NCBI RefSeq assembly: GCF_001422735.1
Contig: NZ_LMLZ01000020.1
Location: 715,272-779,271, forward strand
Source: Acidovorax sp. Leaf78
GTDB taxonomy: Bacteria; Pseudomonadota; Gammaproteobacteria; Burkholderiales; Burkholderiaceae_C
Length of the DNA stretch: 64,000 bases
Direction: 5' to 3'
Shown: positions 1 to 9,046 of the stretch, piece by piece
Numbering within the stretch: position 1 is the first letter of the stretch
How the letters are laid out: every line of letters starts with the position of its first letter
Program-made: the position numbers and the translations under genes
Notes under the pieces: generated by a model
The model's input: only the letters and a program-made list of their open reading frames with translations
Database searches by the model: none
What the model was told of the DNA's origin: nothing

Positions 1-351
1 TTCGTGCTCCAGGTGCCTGTCGAGCTGGAGGAAGCCGCCGCCATCGACGGCTGCGGCCCCATCCGCGTGTTCACCAAGGTGCTCCTGCCGCTCATGGCGC
101 CGGGGCTGGCCGCGGCGTCGATCTTCACGTTTCGCATTGCCTGGAACGAGTTCATCCTGGCGCTGGTACTCACCGACCGCCACTCCCGCACCTTGCCGGT
201 GGCCGCTTCGCTCTTCATCACCGACATGGGCGTGGATTGGGGGCGCGTCATGGCCATGGGCAGCCTCATCGCCATACCGCCGCTGATCTTCACCTTCGTG
301 GCGGCGCGCCAGATCATCACCGGGCTGACTGCAGGCGCTGTGAAGGGCTGA
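1..351 (+). CDS. Carbohydrate-type ABC transporter permease, C-terminal part (5' end outside window)
   Basis: Reading is open from the first base, so this is the C-terminal ~116 residues of a longer protein. It carries the EAA loop of ABC inner-membrane permeases (EEAAAIDGCG followed by F.KVLLPLMAPG), the stretch that contacts the ATPase subunit, and then two hydrophobic helices, one near the loop and one before the C-terminus. The pattern fits the MalG/UgpE branch (binding-protein-dependent transport, family 1), which moves sugars, polyols or glycerol phosphate. A solute-binding protein of matching class lies at 2180-3508, so the two may belong to one importer, although a chemoreceptor gene lies between them. 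The substrate cannot be named from the sequence. Confidence 0.85.
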   Translation, partial: FVLQVPVELEEAAAIDGCGPIRVFTKVLLPLMAPGLAAASIFTFRIAWNEFILALVLTDRHSRTLPVAASLFITDMGVDWGRVMAMGSLIAIPPLIFTFVAARQIITGLTAGAVKG

Positions 352-468
352 CAGGCCTCGCTCGCCCATTTGCTAGCCCACTCACTCGACCATCCGGCCT
401 CTTCGTTCGCTCGACGGTTCTCGTTGGCACCCGCTTTCCCCTCCATTTTTGTCCTTGCATCGCACCTT

Positions 469-2013
469 ATGAGATTCACGCAGAAGCTGAGCATTGCGCA
501 GAAACTTTTTGCCTTGTCGACCACGCTGGCCGCGCTGGTGTTGCTGGGGGCGTGGCAGGTGTCCCGGTGTCTCATCACCATTCTGGGCAAGGCAGCGACC
601 TTGGCCGACGCGGGCCCCATCGCCGACAGCGCAGGGGCCGCGCAGCAGATGCTGGGCATCACGGTGGCGTTGGTGGTGGGCGGGCTGCTGGCCCTGGCGT
701 GGTGGGTGGGCAGTGTTTTGCGCAGGCGGGTGGCGCTGGCACGCAAGTTCAATGACGATGTGCGGGTGGGCAACCTCACCACGCTGATCCACGACCCGGT
801 GGCCGACGAGTTTTCGCCCCTCATGACGGCGATGCGCGAGATGCAGGAGTCGTTGACCAAGGTGGTCACCAAAGTGCGGGCGGGCGCACAGGAGGTGTCC
901 ATCGCCAGCGACGAAATATCGCAGGCCAACACCGACCTGTCCGAGCGCACGGAGCGCCAGGCCATGTCGCTGCGGCAGACGTCCGACGCCATCGACGCGC
1001 TGGCCAGCAGCGCCTCGCTGGTCGGCGAGAAGTCCGACTCCGGCAACACGATTGCGCAGCAGACGGCAAAGGCGGGCGAGCACGGCAACCGGGCCTTTGC
1101 CTCGGTGCAGCAGACGATGCAGCAGATCGCCTCGGACTCGGCACGCGCCTCGGACATCATCTCGCTCATCGACGGCATTGCGTTCCAGACCAATATCCTG
1201 GCGCTCAACGCCGCAGTCGAGGCGGCCCGCGCCGGTGAGCAGGGCCGGGGATTCGCCGTGGTGGCCAGCGAAGTGCGGTCGCTGGCCCAGCGCAGCGCTG
1301 GTGCAGCCAAGGAGATCAAGGAACTGCTGACCGGCAGCAACGACCGCATCGCCACCGGCGCGAACCTGGTGCACACCGCCGCCAAGCAATTGACCGGCAT
1401 GACCGACGCCATCCACAGCGCGACCCGCATCATGACGGAGATCGCGCAGTCGAGCCGCACCCAGCGCCAGAACGTTGGCGAGGTGATCCAGTCCATCGAG
1501 ATGATCGATCAGGCCACGCAGCAGAACGCCGCGCTGGTGGAGCAGACGGCCGCTGCGTCCCAGCAGTTGCGCATGCAGGCGGCCCGGCTGGTCGAGTCGG
1601 TGAACGTCTTCACGCTGAACGGTTCGGCGCGCGAGGCGGAAGAGCAGGTGCGGCGCGCCGTGGCGCTCATTCAGCAAGTGGGGCCGGAAAAGGCCTACGC
1701 CGAATTCACCCGCGGCACTGCCTTCAAGGACCGCGATCTCTACATCACCGTGTACGACTTCGGCGGCCGCAACCTGGCCCATGGCGCCAACCCCGCCAAC
1801 GTGGGCAAGACCCTGATCGACATGAAGGACTTCAACGGCGTGCTCATCGTCAAGAACTCCCGCGATCTGGCCCGGGACCGCAACAGCGGGTGGTCTGCGC
1901 CGTACCACATTCTCAATCCGGTGACGCAGCGCGTCATGGTGAAAAAGGCCTACGTGCAGCGGGTGGGGGACACGTTCGTCTCGTCTGGCATCTACGTGCT
2001 GGACATCGAGTGA
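469..2013 (+). CDS. Methyl-accepting chemotaxis protein with C-terminal Cache-like domain
   Basis: Inner-membrane chemoreceptor of about 514 residues that would signal to CheA/CheW. The start at 469 is preferred over an upstream in-frame start at 370 because the protein then opens with a charged N-terminus and a first membrane helix (about residues 14-34). A second helix lies at about 62-82, leaving only ~25 residues in the periplasm. The signalling hairpin tip [20 protein letters not shown] is at about 235-254. From about residue 390 the chain continues as a Cache-like sensor (GPEKAYAEF, then [17 protein letters not shown], then a conserved GW..P segment). Most receptors sense with a periplasmic N-terminal domain, so here sensing is probably cytoplasmic. 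It lies between ABC importer genes and may monitor the imported ligand; that link is inference. Confidence 0.9.
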   Translation: MRFTQKLSIAQKLFALSTTLAALVLLGAWQVSRCLITILGKAATLADAGPIADSAGAAQQMLGITVALVVGGLLALAWWVGSVLRRRVALARKFNDDVRVGNLTTLIHDPVADEFSPLMTAMREMQESLTKVVTKVRAGAQEVSIASDEISQANTDLSERTERQAMSLRQTSDAIDALASSASLVGEKSDSGNTIAQQTAKAGEHGNRAFASVQQTMQQIASDSARASDIISLIDGIAFQTNILALNAAVEAARAGEQGRGFAVVASEVRSLAQRSAGAAKEIKELLTGSNDRIATGANLVHTAAKQLTGMTDAIHSATRIMTEIAQSSRTQRQNVGEVIQSIEMIDQATQQNAALVEQTAAASQQLRMQAARLVESVNVFTLNGSAREAEEQVRRAVALIQQVGPEKAYAEFTRGTAFKDRDLYITVYDFGGRNLAHGANPANVGKTLIDMKDFNGVLIVKNSRDLARDRNSGWSAPYHILNPVTQRVMVKKAYVQRVGDTFVSSGIYVLDIE

Positions 2014-2179
2014 ACGTCAGCATGGACATGGGCGAAGGCATGCGCATGACAGGGCGGATGGACGCAGGCTTGAATGACCGAGTGAGTGCAGGTCCGGATG
2101 CGATTGGGATTGGGATTGCCCGTGTTGTTGCAGGTGTTGTCGAAGTCATGAACCAACCAGGGAATGGGTGAAAGACCGT

Positions 2180-3508
2180 ATGAAACGAAGAGCCTTGATC
2201 CAGTCGGCATGCGCCGCAGCCGTCCCTTTAGCCTTTGCGCCCTCGGCGCGATCTGCCGACATCTACGCCCGCTACCGGGGCCAGAAGGTGAGCCTGTGCC
2301 TCCCCAAGCACCACCACTACGACGCTGCCGTCAAACTGTTTCCCAGGTTCACCGAAGAGACCGGCATCAAGGTGGAGTTCGAGCAACTGCCCATCGCGGA
2401 CATGAAGAAAAAGCAGTTGTCCGAGATGGCCAAGGGCCAGGGGGACTATGACCTGATTTCGTACGTCGTCATGTGGAAGGGCGAGTACGTCAAGAAGAAC
2501 TTCATCCGGGAGATCGAGCCCTTCCTCAAGAACCCGCAGCTCACACCCGGTGACTTCGATCTGCCCGACATCATCCCCAGCTTTCTCGAAAACATCGGGC
2601 TGGTGGGCGGGTGGAAGGGCTACCTGGCAGGCGGCGCGGCCAAGCTGTACGGCATGCCCTACGGCGCAGAAACCTCGGTGCTGGCGTACCGCACCGATGT
2701 CTTCGAGAAGCTCAATGCGAAGCCGCCCACGTCTTACTTCGAGCTGGAGCAGTTGCTGCCCGTGTTGCATGACAAGGCCGGCATGGGGGCGCTCGCATCC
2801 CGCGGAAAAGAGGGGCACCAGTGCGTGCACGCCTGGCTGCTGCACCTGAATCCGCTCAATGGCGGCATCTTCGAGAACAGCTGGCTGCCCCGCTTCAATG
2901 ATGCGGCGGGCGTGCGCGCGGCGCAGCTGCTCAAGAAAATCATCGACACCGGACCGGCAGGGGCGCTCAATTTCGGCCAGAGCGAGATGATCAATGCCTT
3001 CCTGCAGGGCGAGTCCGCCATGTACCTCGACTCCACCCTGATCTTCGGCGCGGTGCGCGACCCCAAGCTGTCCAAGGTGAACGGCAAGGTGGCCTTTGCC
3101 AGGCATCCGCGCGGCAGCCGGTATGCATCACAAACCGGAGGTCTGGGCCTGGCCATCCCCACCAACTCCAAGAACGCCGACAGCGCGTTTTTGCTGATGC
3201 AGTGGCTCACGTCGAAAGCCCAGGACAAGGCGGTGTGCCACCTGGGCGGCGTGCCGCACCGCATGTCTACCCTGGCGGACGAGGGACTGGGCAAGAAGTA
3301 CCCGGAGTTCCAGATGCTGTCGCGCAGCATCGGCGACGCCAACCCCAACTGGCGGCCCATCATTCCGCAGTGGGACGAGATCAACACCGATGTGCTGGGC
3401 AAAAGCATCCACAGCGTGATAGCCGGCCGCCAACCCGCCGAAGCCGCGTTGAACGATGCAGCGCAGGCAGTGAAGAAAATCATGCAGCGCGAGGGCTACA
3501 TCACCTGA
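2180..3508 (+). CDS. ABC transporter extracellular solute-binding protein (family 1)
   Basis: A periplasmic binding protein of about 442 residues. The ATG at 2180 is chosen over a GTG 12 bases upstream because it gives a clean leader, MKRRALIQSACAAAVPLAF, ending near ARSAD; the double arginine makes Tat export possible. The mature part has the family 1 layout, with an EETGIKVEFEQL segment and a GDYDLISY segment near the N-terminus. Proteins of this class deliver sugars, polyols or related compounds to MalF/MalG-type permeases. A spacer of 166 bases with no gene separates it from the chemoreceptor. The ligand is unknown. Confidence 0.88.
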   Translation: MKRRALIQSACAAAVPLAFAPSARSADIYARYRGQKVSLCLPKHHHYDAAVKLFPRFTEETGIKVEFEQLPIADMKKKQLSEMAKGQGDYDLISYVVMWKGEYVKKNFIREIEPFLKNPQLTPGDFDLPDIIPSFLENIGLVGGWKGYLAGGAAKLYGMPYGAETSVLAYRTDVFEKLNAKPPTSYFELEQLLPVLHDKAGMGALASRGKEGHQCVHAWLLHLNPLNGGIFENSWLPRFNDAAGVRAAQLLKKIIDTGPAGALNFGQSEMINAFLQGESAMYLDSTLIFGAVRDPKLSKVNGKVAFARHPRGSRYASQTGGLGLAIPTNSKNADSAFLLMQWLTSKAQDKAVCHLGGVPHRMSTLADEGLGKKYPEFQMLSRSIGDANPNWRPIIPQWDEINTDVLGKSIHSVIAGRQPAEAALNDAAQAVKKIMQREGYIT

Positions 3509-3754
3509 CGGGCCATGCCGAAGGGTGCGCCGCGCGATCTGCGGTGCGGGCAGTTCGGCGGGTGCCAGAGGTACGGGGCGGGGTGACGCACGGTGGGGCG
3601 AACTCCAGCGGTGCATGTGCGCCACGGCAGATGGTGTGCGAACAGATGGGTGGGTTGCCTTCGAAACCCTCGCACGCCCTCGACCACACTCCACTAGCTC
3701 TTCAGATCCCTGGTCCATGTCAGACCCTCGGAGTCTTCGGCTCCCTTGCTTCTT
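3509..3754. other. Intergenic region between convergent genes
   Basis: 246 bases between the end of the solute-binding protein and the end of the acetyltransferase. I see no supported gene, strong hairpin or repeat. Short open frames here lack ribosome binding sites and coding character. Confidence 0.5.
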
Positions 3755-4339
3755 TCAAACACGCTTGCAAAAGAAGGTGGTGCCGCAGAAGGCGCCATCA
3801 GGCATCAGCGCGTAGTCGGGCACCACGCCCACCCGCTGCCAGCCGGCGCGCTCGTACAGCCGCTCGGCGTCGCCACCGGTCACGGTGTCGAGCACCAGCA
3901 CGGTCTTGCCCGCATCGCGTGCGGCGTCGTCCACGGCGGCCATCAGGCGCTGGGCCACGCCCTGGCGGCGGGCCTTGCGGTGCACCAGCATCTTGGCCAC
4001 ATCGGCGCGGTGGGGCTGGTTGTCGGGCATGGCGGTGATCAGCTGCACCGTGCCCACGATGATTCCTTCTGCGTCCTCGGCCACCAGCAGCACGCGCTCG
4101 TTGCGCGCCACACCATCGGCCACGCCGCACCAGAAGGCCAGCGCCTTGTCGTGCGGCAGGGGCCACATGAAGCTGACGGATGCGCCGCCCTGAACGCAGT
4201 CGATCAGCACCTCGGCCAGGGCCTCAGCGCAGGCGGCGGCCTCGTTGGCGCCCAGGCGGCGGATGGTAATGCTGGACGCGTCGGCGGCAATGGCTGCCTG
4301 GGCCGTGGAGGTTGAGGGTGACAGGGTGGCGTCGGTCAT
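3755..4339 (-). CDS. GNAT family N-acetyltransferase
   Basis: A 194-residue single-domain acetyltransferase. The acetyl-CoA binding motif A is clear: a K.LVHRKARRQGVAQRLM segment at about residues 116-133, with the R/Q-x-x-G-x-A pyrophosphate loop. It is followed by a helix and VLDT, then a C-terminal YERAGWQRVGVVPDYAL motif typical of small-molecule or antibiotic acetyltransferases. The acceptor is unknown. The start overlaps the last four bases of the upstream cupin regulator gene (ATGA), so the two are translationally coupled and the regulator probably controls this gene. Confidence 0.88.
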   Translation of the reverse strand: MTDATLSPSTSTAQAAIAADASSITIRRLGANEAAACAEALAEVLIDCVQGGASVSFMWPLPHDKALAFWCGVADGVARNERVLLVAEDAEGIIVGTVQLITAMPDNQPHRADVAKMLVHRKARRQGVAQRLMAAVDDAARDAGKTVLVLDTVTGGDAERLYERAGWQRVGVVPDYALMPDGAFCGTTFFCKRV

Positions 4340-4935
4340 GGTTTTCTTCGGGCGGTGGGGGCGAAGGGGAGGGTGGTCAAGGCGACCACGTAGCGCGCAT
4401 GCTGGGCGCCGGGGTTATGGAACACGATGGGCTGGTTCAGCTGCATGGCCAGGCAGTCGCCCGCGGCCAGTGCCCAAGTGGTCTCGCCCACGGTCAGGTC
4501 CATGCGGCCTTCGATCAGCCAGACCTGCTGGTGGATGTCGGCGTCATGCACTGCCGAGTCCAGCGACACGCGCTGGCCGGGCGGGAAGACCACCTGCACC
4601 AGTTGCAGCGGCGAAGGGGCGGGCGGTGACAGCCGGCGGCGCACGTAGCCCGAAGCCGGGTCCTGCCACTGCGGCTGATCGGCAGCGCGGATCAGGGGCG
4701 ATGGGGCTGCACCGTGGTCGCTGTCGCTGCTGTCCTCGAAGAACGACGCCAGCGCCACGCTCAGGCCGATGGCCAGCTTGTCGAGCACCGCCGCAGTGGG
4801 GCTGCTCTGGCCGCGCTCGATCAGCGAGATGTTGGAGCGGCTCACTCCACTGCGTTCCGCCAGGGTCTCCAGCGAATAGCCTCGTGCGGTGCGCAGATCG
4901 CGCAGTCGTTGGGCAATGCGGGTGTTGATGTCCAT
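4336..4935 (-). CDS. XRE family transcriptional regulator with cupin domain
   Basis: A 199-residue regulator with an N-terminal helix-turn-helix of the XRE/Cro type (about residues 8-62, core SLETLAERSGVSRSNISLIE) and a C-terminal cupin fold (about 100-190, with HQQVWLIEG and the hydrophobic strands after it). HTH-cupin regulators of the PuuR type usually sense small metabolites such as polyamines or amino acids, so the overlapping acetyltransferase gene may encode a modifying enzyme for the same compound. A perfect dyad 9 bases upstream of the start (4944-4959) suggests autoregulation. The ligand is not deducible. Confidence 0.88.
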   Translation of the reverse strand: MDINTRIAQRLRDLRTARGYSLETLAERSGVSRSNISLIERGQSSPTAAVLDKLAIGLSVALASFFEDSSDSDHGAAPSPLIRAADQPQWQDPASGYVRRRLSPPAPSPLQLVQVVFPPGQRVSLDSAVHDADIHQQVWLIEGRMDLTVGETTWALAAGDCLAMQLNQPIVFHNPGAQHARYVVALTTLPFAPTARRKP

Positions 4936-4943
4936 GAAGGCAG

Positions 4944-4959
4944 TTTAATGGAAATTAAA
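4944..4959 (-). promoter_or_regulatory. Candidate operator of the cupin regulator
   Basis: TTTAAT-GGAA-ATTAAA is a perfect 6-bp inverted repeat in an AT-rich patch right upstream of the regulator start at 4935. An overlapping outer dyad (ATGGA ... TCCAT, 4948-4964) shares its centre region. Position and symmetry fit an XRE autoregulatory site; this is inferred, not shown. Confidence 0.5.
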
Positions 4960-5046
4960 TCCATAAAACTGGATACGGCGGATTTCCACGCTGATGGATT
5001 CATCACTCGACGCGCGACGGTGTCACCGTCGAATCAGAGGTGCTCC

Positions 5047-5097
5047 TGTTTTGATAGCTGCTTGCGCTTGGCAGGCAAGCGGTAGAGCCATTTTTTG
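5047..5097 (+). repeat. Dispersed hairpin repeat family 1, copy A
   Basis: Member of a repeat with the form (T)AGCTGCT.GCGCTT, then a 4-6 base loop, then AAGCG(C/G)TAGAG(G/C)C and a T-run. This copy lies upstream of the gene at 5199. The stem GCTTGC/GCAAGC and the T6 tail are visible. Other copies are at 7332, 16880, 25797, 37686, 49991 and 52394. Confidence 0.75.
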
Positions 5098-5198
5098 CTC
5101 ATAAGTGCGCTGCAAAATGCTTTGGCACGGTGCACGCCGCCACTCCTGATACTGTGTGTGCGTTGTATTCGCCAAAAAAATCCCAGGAGACAAGACCC

Positions 5199-6299
5199 AT
5201 GAACCTGCCTTTGCAACCGCTGGACGCCGACCTGTTCACCCGTGCGCAGCATCTGCTGGACGATGAATGGCTGACCCGCGACCCCGACCTGGCGCCCGTC
5301 CTGCCCACCGTGCTCGCGCGCAACGTGGGCCAGGATTGGCACAAGGCGGGCACCTTCCGGCATCACCTGGTCGGCGTGGCGCGGTCGCTCACGGTGTGGC
5401 AGCAGCCGCGGGATGTGCGGCTGCTGGGCCTGCTGCACAGCGTGTACGGCAATGCCTTCGTGGACCTGGTGAAGTTCGACCCCGCCAAGGAACGGGCCCG
5501 CGTGCGCGAGATCGCGGGCGAGTCGGCCGAGCACCTGGTGTATCTGTTCTGCACGCAGTCGCGCACGCAGTTCGTGCAGAAGGTGCTGGCCGGTGCGCTG
5601 GAGGGCGACGGCAGTCTGGTGCTGGAGCAGGACGCGGGCGAAGGCGGCGGTCGCCACGTGCTCACGCCGTACGAGGTGGCGGTGTTCATCATCGTGAGCA
5701 TGGCCGACACCATCGAGCAGTGGTTCAGCTGGCAGGACGACATCTTCTCGCGCTTTCCGGCGGTGCAGCACCGTCCGCAACCGGTGCACTGGGCGGCCTC
5801 GCTGTGGCCCGGCCCGATGCGGCCCAGCGGGCGCATGGTCTCGCAGATCAATGGCCTCGCGCTCGCACTGCAGCACCCGGGTCTGAAGGGCCTGCTGCCC
5901 ACGCCGCCCGTGTTCGCCCACTGCACCCAGCCCCTGGCTGCGGCCGACGAGGCTGCGGCCGCGTCGCTGTACTGGTCGGTGATACAGCAGGACCAGCCGC
6001 TGGTGGACCTGGACGTGGCCACCGGCGTGCTGGAAAGCGCCGTGCGCCACAACCCTTGGGTGGGCGAGCCGCAGATGGTGCTGGCGCAGCTGTACCTCTC
6101 GGCCGGGCGCAAGGACGACGCGCGGGTGGCTGCGGCCAGTGCACTGCAACTCTTCAGCGCCTGGGGCAACTCGTGGGACAAGCGTGTGCAGTGGGACGCC
6201 TGGGTGGCGTGGACGCGCATCCTGCTGCAGGGCGCCACCGTGGACGGCACCTGGCCCGAGCGGCTGGACAAGCTGAACAACGTGGCGCTCAGAGCTTAG
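5199..6299 (+). CDS. HD-like protein of unknown function (DUF6817-like)
   Basis: A protein of about 366 residues. The ATG at 5199 is preferred over a start 69 bases upstream because CAGGAGA lies 8-14 bases before it. The N-terminal half has spaced histidines resembling an HD-type metal site (H48, HH at 55-56 in FRHHLVGV, and LLHSVYG with H80), followed by a conserved helix FIIVSMADTIEQW. This resembles the uncharacterised DUF6817 family, and the assignment is from memory of the pattern. The C-terminal ~110 residues look like a TPR-type helical segment (PWVGEPQMVLAQLYLSAGRKDDARVAAASAL). No signal peptide or membrane helix is seen. Its substrate, if it is an enzyme, is unknown. Confidence 0.7.
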   Translation: MNLPLQPLDADLFTRAQHLLDDEWLTRDPDLAPVLPTVLARNVGQDWHKAGTFRHHLVGVARSLTVWQQPRDVRLLGLLHSVYGNAFVDLVKFDPAKERARVREIAGESAEHLVYLFCTQSRTQFVQKVLAGALEGDGSLVLEQDAGEGGGRHVLTPYEVAVFIIVSMADTIEQWFSWQDDIFSRFPAVQHRPQPVHWAASLWPGPMRPSGRMVSQINGLALALQHPGLKGLLPTPPVFAHCTQPLAAADEAAAASLYWSVIQQDQPLVDLDVATGVLESAVRHNPWVGEPQMVLAQLYLSAGRKDDARVAAASALQLFSAWGNSWDKRVQWDAWVAWTRILLQGATVDGTWPERLDKLNNVALRA

Positions 6300-6395
6300 G
6301 CAATCTGCAGCTCCTCTCGGTCTGGGGTGACACCGACATCATTGGGTCGAATCAGTGCGAGTGCGATTGGCGCATGCGGGGTTTCTTTATGCCCC

Positions 6396-6420
6396 TAGGT
6401 TCTAAGAAAATAAGAACCTA
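6396..6420 (+). promoter_or_regulatory. Inverted repeat upstream of the metQ-like gene
   Basis: TAGGTTCT (6396-6403) and AGAACCTA (6413-6420) form a perfect 8-bp inverted repeat with a 9-base AT-rich spacer. Its right arm abuts and shares two bases with the 17-bp sulfur-type motif at 6419-6435, so the two probably form one regulator binding region. Confidence 0.55.
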
Positions 6421-6435
6421 TTCGTTCCAGTTTTA
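6419..6435 (+). promoter_or_regulatory. CysB-like site, copy 1 (metQ-like gene)
   Basis: TATTCGTTCCAGTTTTA ends 50 bases before the start codon at 6486. Nearly the same 17-mer occurs at 15498 and 17038 at similar distances from sulfur-related genes. The AT-rich character resembles CysB targets, but naming CysB is inference. Confidence 0.65.
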
Positions 6436-6485
6436 TTGGGTAAACCCTAATATGCGAAACATCTCTTAACGAAAAGGTGTCCCTC

Positions 6486-7283
6486 GTGAACAAGCGCTCG
6501 CTGCTGCAAACCACTCTCGCCCTGGCCCTGGCCGCAGGTTTCTCTACCGGCGTGATGGCGCAAGACAAGCCGCTGAAGATCGGCGTCACGGGCGGCCCCC
6601 ATGCCCAGATCTTCGAGCAGGTCAAGAAGATCGCCGAGAAGGACGGCCTGAAGATCCAGATCGTCGAGTTCAGCGACTATGTGCAGCCCAACGCCGCGCT
6701 GGCCGCTGGCGACCTGGACGCCAACAGCTACCAGCACAAGCCCTACCTGGATGCCCAGGTCAAGGACCGCGGCTACAAGCTGGTGCCCGTGGGCTACACC
6801 GTCAACTTCCCCATCGGCCTGTACTCCAAGAAGGTCAAGAAGCTCGAAGACCTGAAGGAAGGCGCCAAGTTCGGCATCCCCAACGACCCCACCAACGGTG
6901 GCCGCGTGCTGCTGGTGCTGCAGGACAAGGGCCTGATCAAGCTGCGTGACGGCGCGGACCTCAAGGCCACGCCGCTGGACGTGGTGAGCAACCCCAAGAA
7001 GCTCAAGTTTGTCGAACTCGACGCGGCCCAACTGCCCCGCTCGCTCGATGACCTGGACGCTTCGGCCATCAACACCAACTTCGCGCTGTCCGCAGGCCTG
7101 AACCCCGGCAAGGACGCCATCGCGCAAGAAAACGCCAAGAGCCCCTACGTCAACCTGATCGCCGTGCGCGAAGCCGACAAGGACAAGCCCTGGGTGGCAA
7201 AGCTGGTGAAGGCCTACCAGTCGGAAGAGGTGAAGAAGTTCATCCAGACCGAGTTCAAGGGATCGGTGCTGCCGGGCTTCTGA
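6486..7283 (+). CDS. metQ: MetQ/NlpA family ABC transporter substrate-binding protein
   Basis: A periplasmic binding protein of 265 residues. A GTG at 6486 is chosen because AAAAGG ends 8 bases before it; an alternative GTG at 6477 overlaps that site. The leader NKRSLLQTTLALALAAGFSTG ends near VMAQ and has no lipobox cysteine, so the product should be soluble. Family landmarks include LKIGVTGGPHAQI, LAAGDLDANSYQHKPYL and a FGIPNDPTNGGR loop. MetQ proteins bind methionine, and relatives bind other sulfur compounds. No metN or metI lies beside it, so the partner transporter is elsewhere or shared. The sulfur-type promoter motif supports induction on sulfur limitation. Confidence 0.9.
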   Translation: MNKRSLLQTTLALALAAGFSTGVMAQDKPLKIGVTGGPHAQIFEQVKKIAEKDGLKIQIVEFSDYVQPNAALAAGDLDANSYQHKPYLDAQVKDRGYKLVPVGYTVNFPIGLYSKKVKKLEDLKEGAKFGIPNDPTNGGRVLLVLQDKGLIKLRDGADLKATPLDVVSNPKKLKFVELDAAQLPRSLDDLDASAINTNFALSAGLNPGKDAIAQENAKSPYVNLIAVREADKDKPWVAKLVKAYQSEEVKKFIQTEFKGSVLPGF

Positions 7284-7331
7284 TGGCCCCCAGAACCGGT
7301 GCCGGCCTGAACGCCGACATTGTTTCGATAT

Positions 7332-7386
7332 GAAAATGGCTGCCACCGCTTGGTATAAAAGCGCTGGCAGCTATTTTTTTGATAGC
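7332..7386 (-). repeat. Dispersed hairpin repeat family 1, copy B
   Basis: Read on the minus strand it gives TGCTATCAAAAAAATAGCTG followed by CCAGCGCTT, a short loop and AAGCGGTGGCAGCC. It lies between the metQ-like gene and the FMN reductase gene in a 236-base spacer that otherwise shows no gene. Confidence 0.75.
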
Positions 7387-7519
7387 AATGGGCCGCAGTG
7401 CCCTTGCGTGGGGCAGGGCTGCCGCAGCCGGTGCGCTTGATACCCCCAGGTGCACCCCCTAGGATGCGTGGTCCCCCGTTTGCAAACCACCGGCATCGAT
7501 CACCAAGGAGAGTACCCCC

Positions 7520-8071
7520 ATGGCCCAGCTCAACATCGCCGTCATCGTCGGCAGCCTGCGCAAGGATTCCTTCAACCGCCAACTGGCCACTGCGCTCGCC
7601 CGCCTGGCGCCGCAGGACGTGAAGTTCACCCAGCTGCGCATCGACGACCTGCCGCTGTACAACCAGGACGACGACGGCCAGCAGGCCGCCTCGGTGCTGC
7701 GCTTGAAGGGCGAGGTCCAGGCCGCGCACGGCGTTCTGTTCGTGACACCGGAATACAACCGGTCCGTGCCCGGCGTGCTCAAGAACGCCATCGACCACGC
7801 CTCGCGTCCGTACGGCCAGAGCGCATGGGCCGGCAAGCCGGCGGGAGTGATCGGTGCGTCGGTCGGGGCCATCGGCACTGCGATGTCGCAGCAGCACCTG
7901 CGCAACGTGCTGGCCTACCTGGACATGCCCACGCTCGGCCAGCCCGAAGGTTTTATCCACGCCAAGGAGGGTTTGTTCGATGCCGACGGCAACGTGGGCG
8001 AGGCCAGCCGCAAGTTCCTGCAAGGCTGGGTGGACAAGTATGTGGCCTGGGTGCGCCAGCACCAGGCGTAA
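7520..8071 (+). CDS. NADPH-dependent FMN reductase (ChrR/YieF-like)
   Basis: A 183-residue flavodoxin-fold reductase. The FMN phosphate loop is GSLRKDSFN (about residues 11-19), and the family signature PEYNRSVPGVLKNAIDHAS follows at about 76-94. Such proteins reduce quinones, chromate or free flavin with NAD(P)H in the cytoplasm. A good ribosome binding site (AAGGAGAG) lies 8 bases upstream. It stands alone on the plus strand. A second, unrelated flavin reductase (azoR type) lies opposite at 8292-8936. The physiological substrate is unknown. Confidence 0.9.
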   Translation: MAQLNIAVIVGSLRKDSFNRQLATALARLAPQDVKFTQLRIDDLPLYNQDDDGQQAASVLRLKGEVQAAHGVLFVTPEYNRSVPGVLKNAIDHASRPYGQSAWAGKPAGVIGASVGAIGTAMSQQHLRNVLAYLDMPTLGQPEGFIHAKEGLFDADGNVGEASRKFLQGWVDKYVAWVRQHQA

Positions 8072-8190
8072 TGCCGGCGACGGGCTGAAGCCCGCCACCC
8101 TGCGAAGCGGTTGCCCGGATGGCCAGGGTGACCAGCCGCTTTTCAAAGGGCGCAAGGTGTGCGCCCGGAGCCCGCCAAGGCACGGGCAAA

Positions 8191-8221
8191 AATGCACGAG
8201 CCCCGCGACGCGGGGCTCGTG
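8191..8221 (-). terminator. Intrinsic terminator of the azoreductase gene
   Basis: Two perfect 15-base arms (TGCACGAGCCCCGCG and its complement) flank a single central base. On the minus strand the stem is followed by TTTTTGCCC, so it should end the azoR transcript. The plus-strand side (CTTGTCTT) is a weaker tail. Confidence 0.8.
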
Positions 8222-8291
8222 CACTTGTCTTGATCAGCCGCTGCATTCGCCGCGGCATCCACCACGGCATACCCTGCAGGGCGCGACAGCG

Positions 8292-8936
8292 TCAGGCCGC
8301 TTGCGTAACGCTGGCCTGGTTGGCGGCTGCCGCCGTGTGCGCCTGCACATCGCGGTCTGCGTTGACCAGGGCTGCAGCCTTGGCGTCAGGCCCCATGGCC
8401 ACACCTTCAGCGCGCACGAAGCGCACGTCGGTGATGCCGAAGAAGCCGAACACCACCTTCAGGTAGCTCTCCTGGTGCTCCATGGCCTGGCCACCTTCGC
8501 TGGTGGAGTACACGCCGCCGCGGCTCGATGCCACGATCACCGTCTTGCCGCCGGCCAGGCCCACAGGGCCCTTGTCGGTGTACTTGAAGGTGCGGCCGGC
8601 CTGGGCGAGGCGGTCGATCCAGGCCTTGAGCTGGCTGGGGATCGAGAAGTTGTACAGCGGCGCACCGATCACGACCACGTCAGCGGCCAGGAACTGGCTC
8701 ACCAGCGCTTCGGACAGCGCGTTTTCCTGGCGCTCCACGTCGGTGGCAGCGGCCTGGCCGGTGCGAAAACCCATCGACTGGGCCGACAGGTGCGAAGGCG
8801 CTTGGGCGGCCAGGTCCAGATATTGCACGGTGGTGCCGGGGTGTGCAGCCTTCCAGGCAGCCACGGTGCGTGCGGTCAACTCGCGGGAGACGGATTGTTC
8901 GCCGGTGATGGCCGAGTCGATGTGAAGCAGTTGCAT
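8292..8936 (-). CDS. azoR: FMN-dependent NADH-azoreductase
   Basis: A 214-residue flavodoxin-like enzyme that reduces quinones and azo compounds with NAD(P)H. The start at 8936 is set by AAGGAG 8 bases upstream and by the family's opening [20 protein letters not shown], where the serines bind the FMN phosphate. Further landmarks are [19 protein letters not shown] at about 95-113 and SSRGGVYS at about 139-146. It is divergent from a LysR regulator at 9072, the usual arrangement for a regulator-controlled quinone or azoreductase. Confidence 0.93.
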   Translation of the reverse strand: MQLLHIDSAITGEQSVSRELTARTVAAWKAAHPGTTVQYLDLAAQAPSHLSAQSMGFRTGQAAATDVERQENALSEALVSQFLAADVVVIGAPLYNFSIPSQLKAWIDRLAQAGRTFKYTDKGPVGLAGGKTVIVASSRGGVYSTSEGGQAMEHQESYLKVVFGFFGITDVRFVRAEGVAMGPDAKAAALVNADRDVQAHTAAAANQASVTQAA

Positions 8937-9046
8937 GAAAGAACTCCTTGGAGTGTGTTGGATGTGTATTCGGTAGGTGCCACGGCGTGTGGCCATGGGA
9001 TGAATTGTGGGCACTCATCAAAATGTTGATAAGGTAGTGAACTTGC

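Noticed and set aside
382..1908. Long antisense open frame opposite the chemoreceptor gene
   Set aside because: It mirrors third-position GC bias of the real gene, has no ribosome binding site and its translation is low-complexity His/Arg/Gly-rich.
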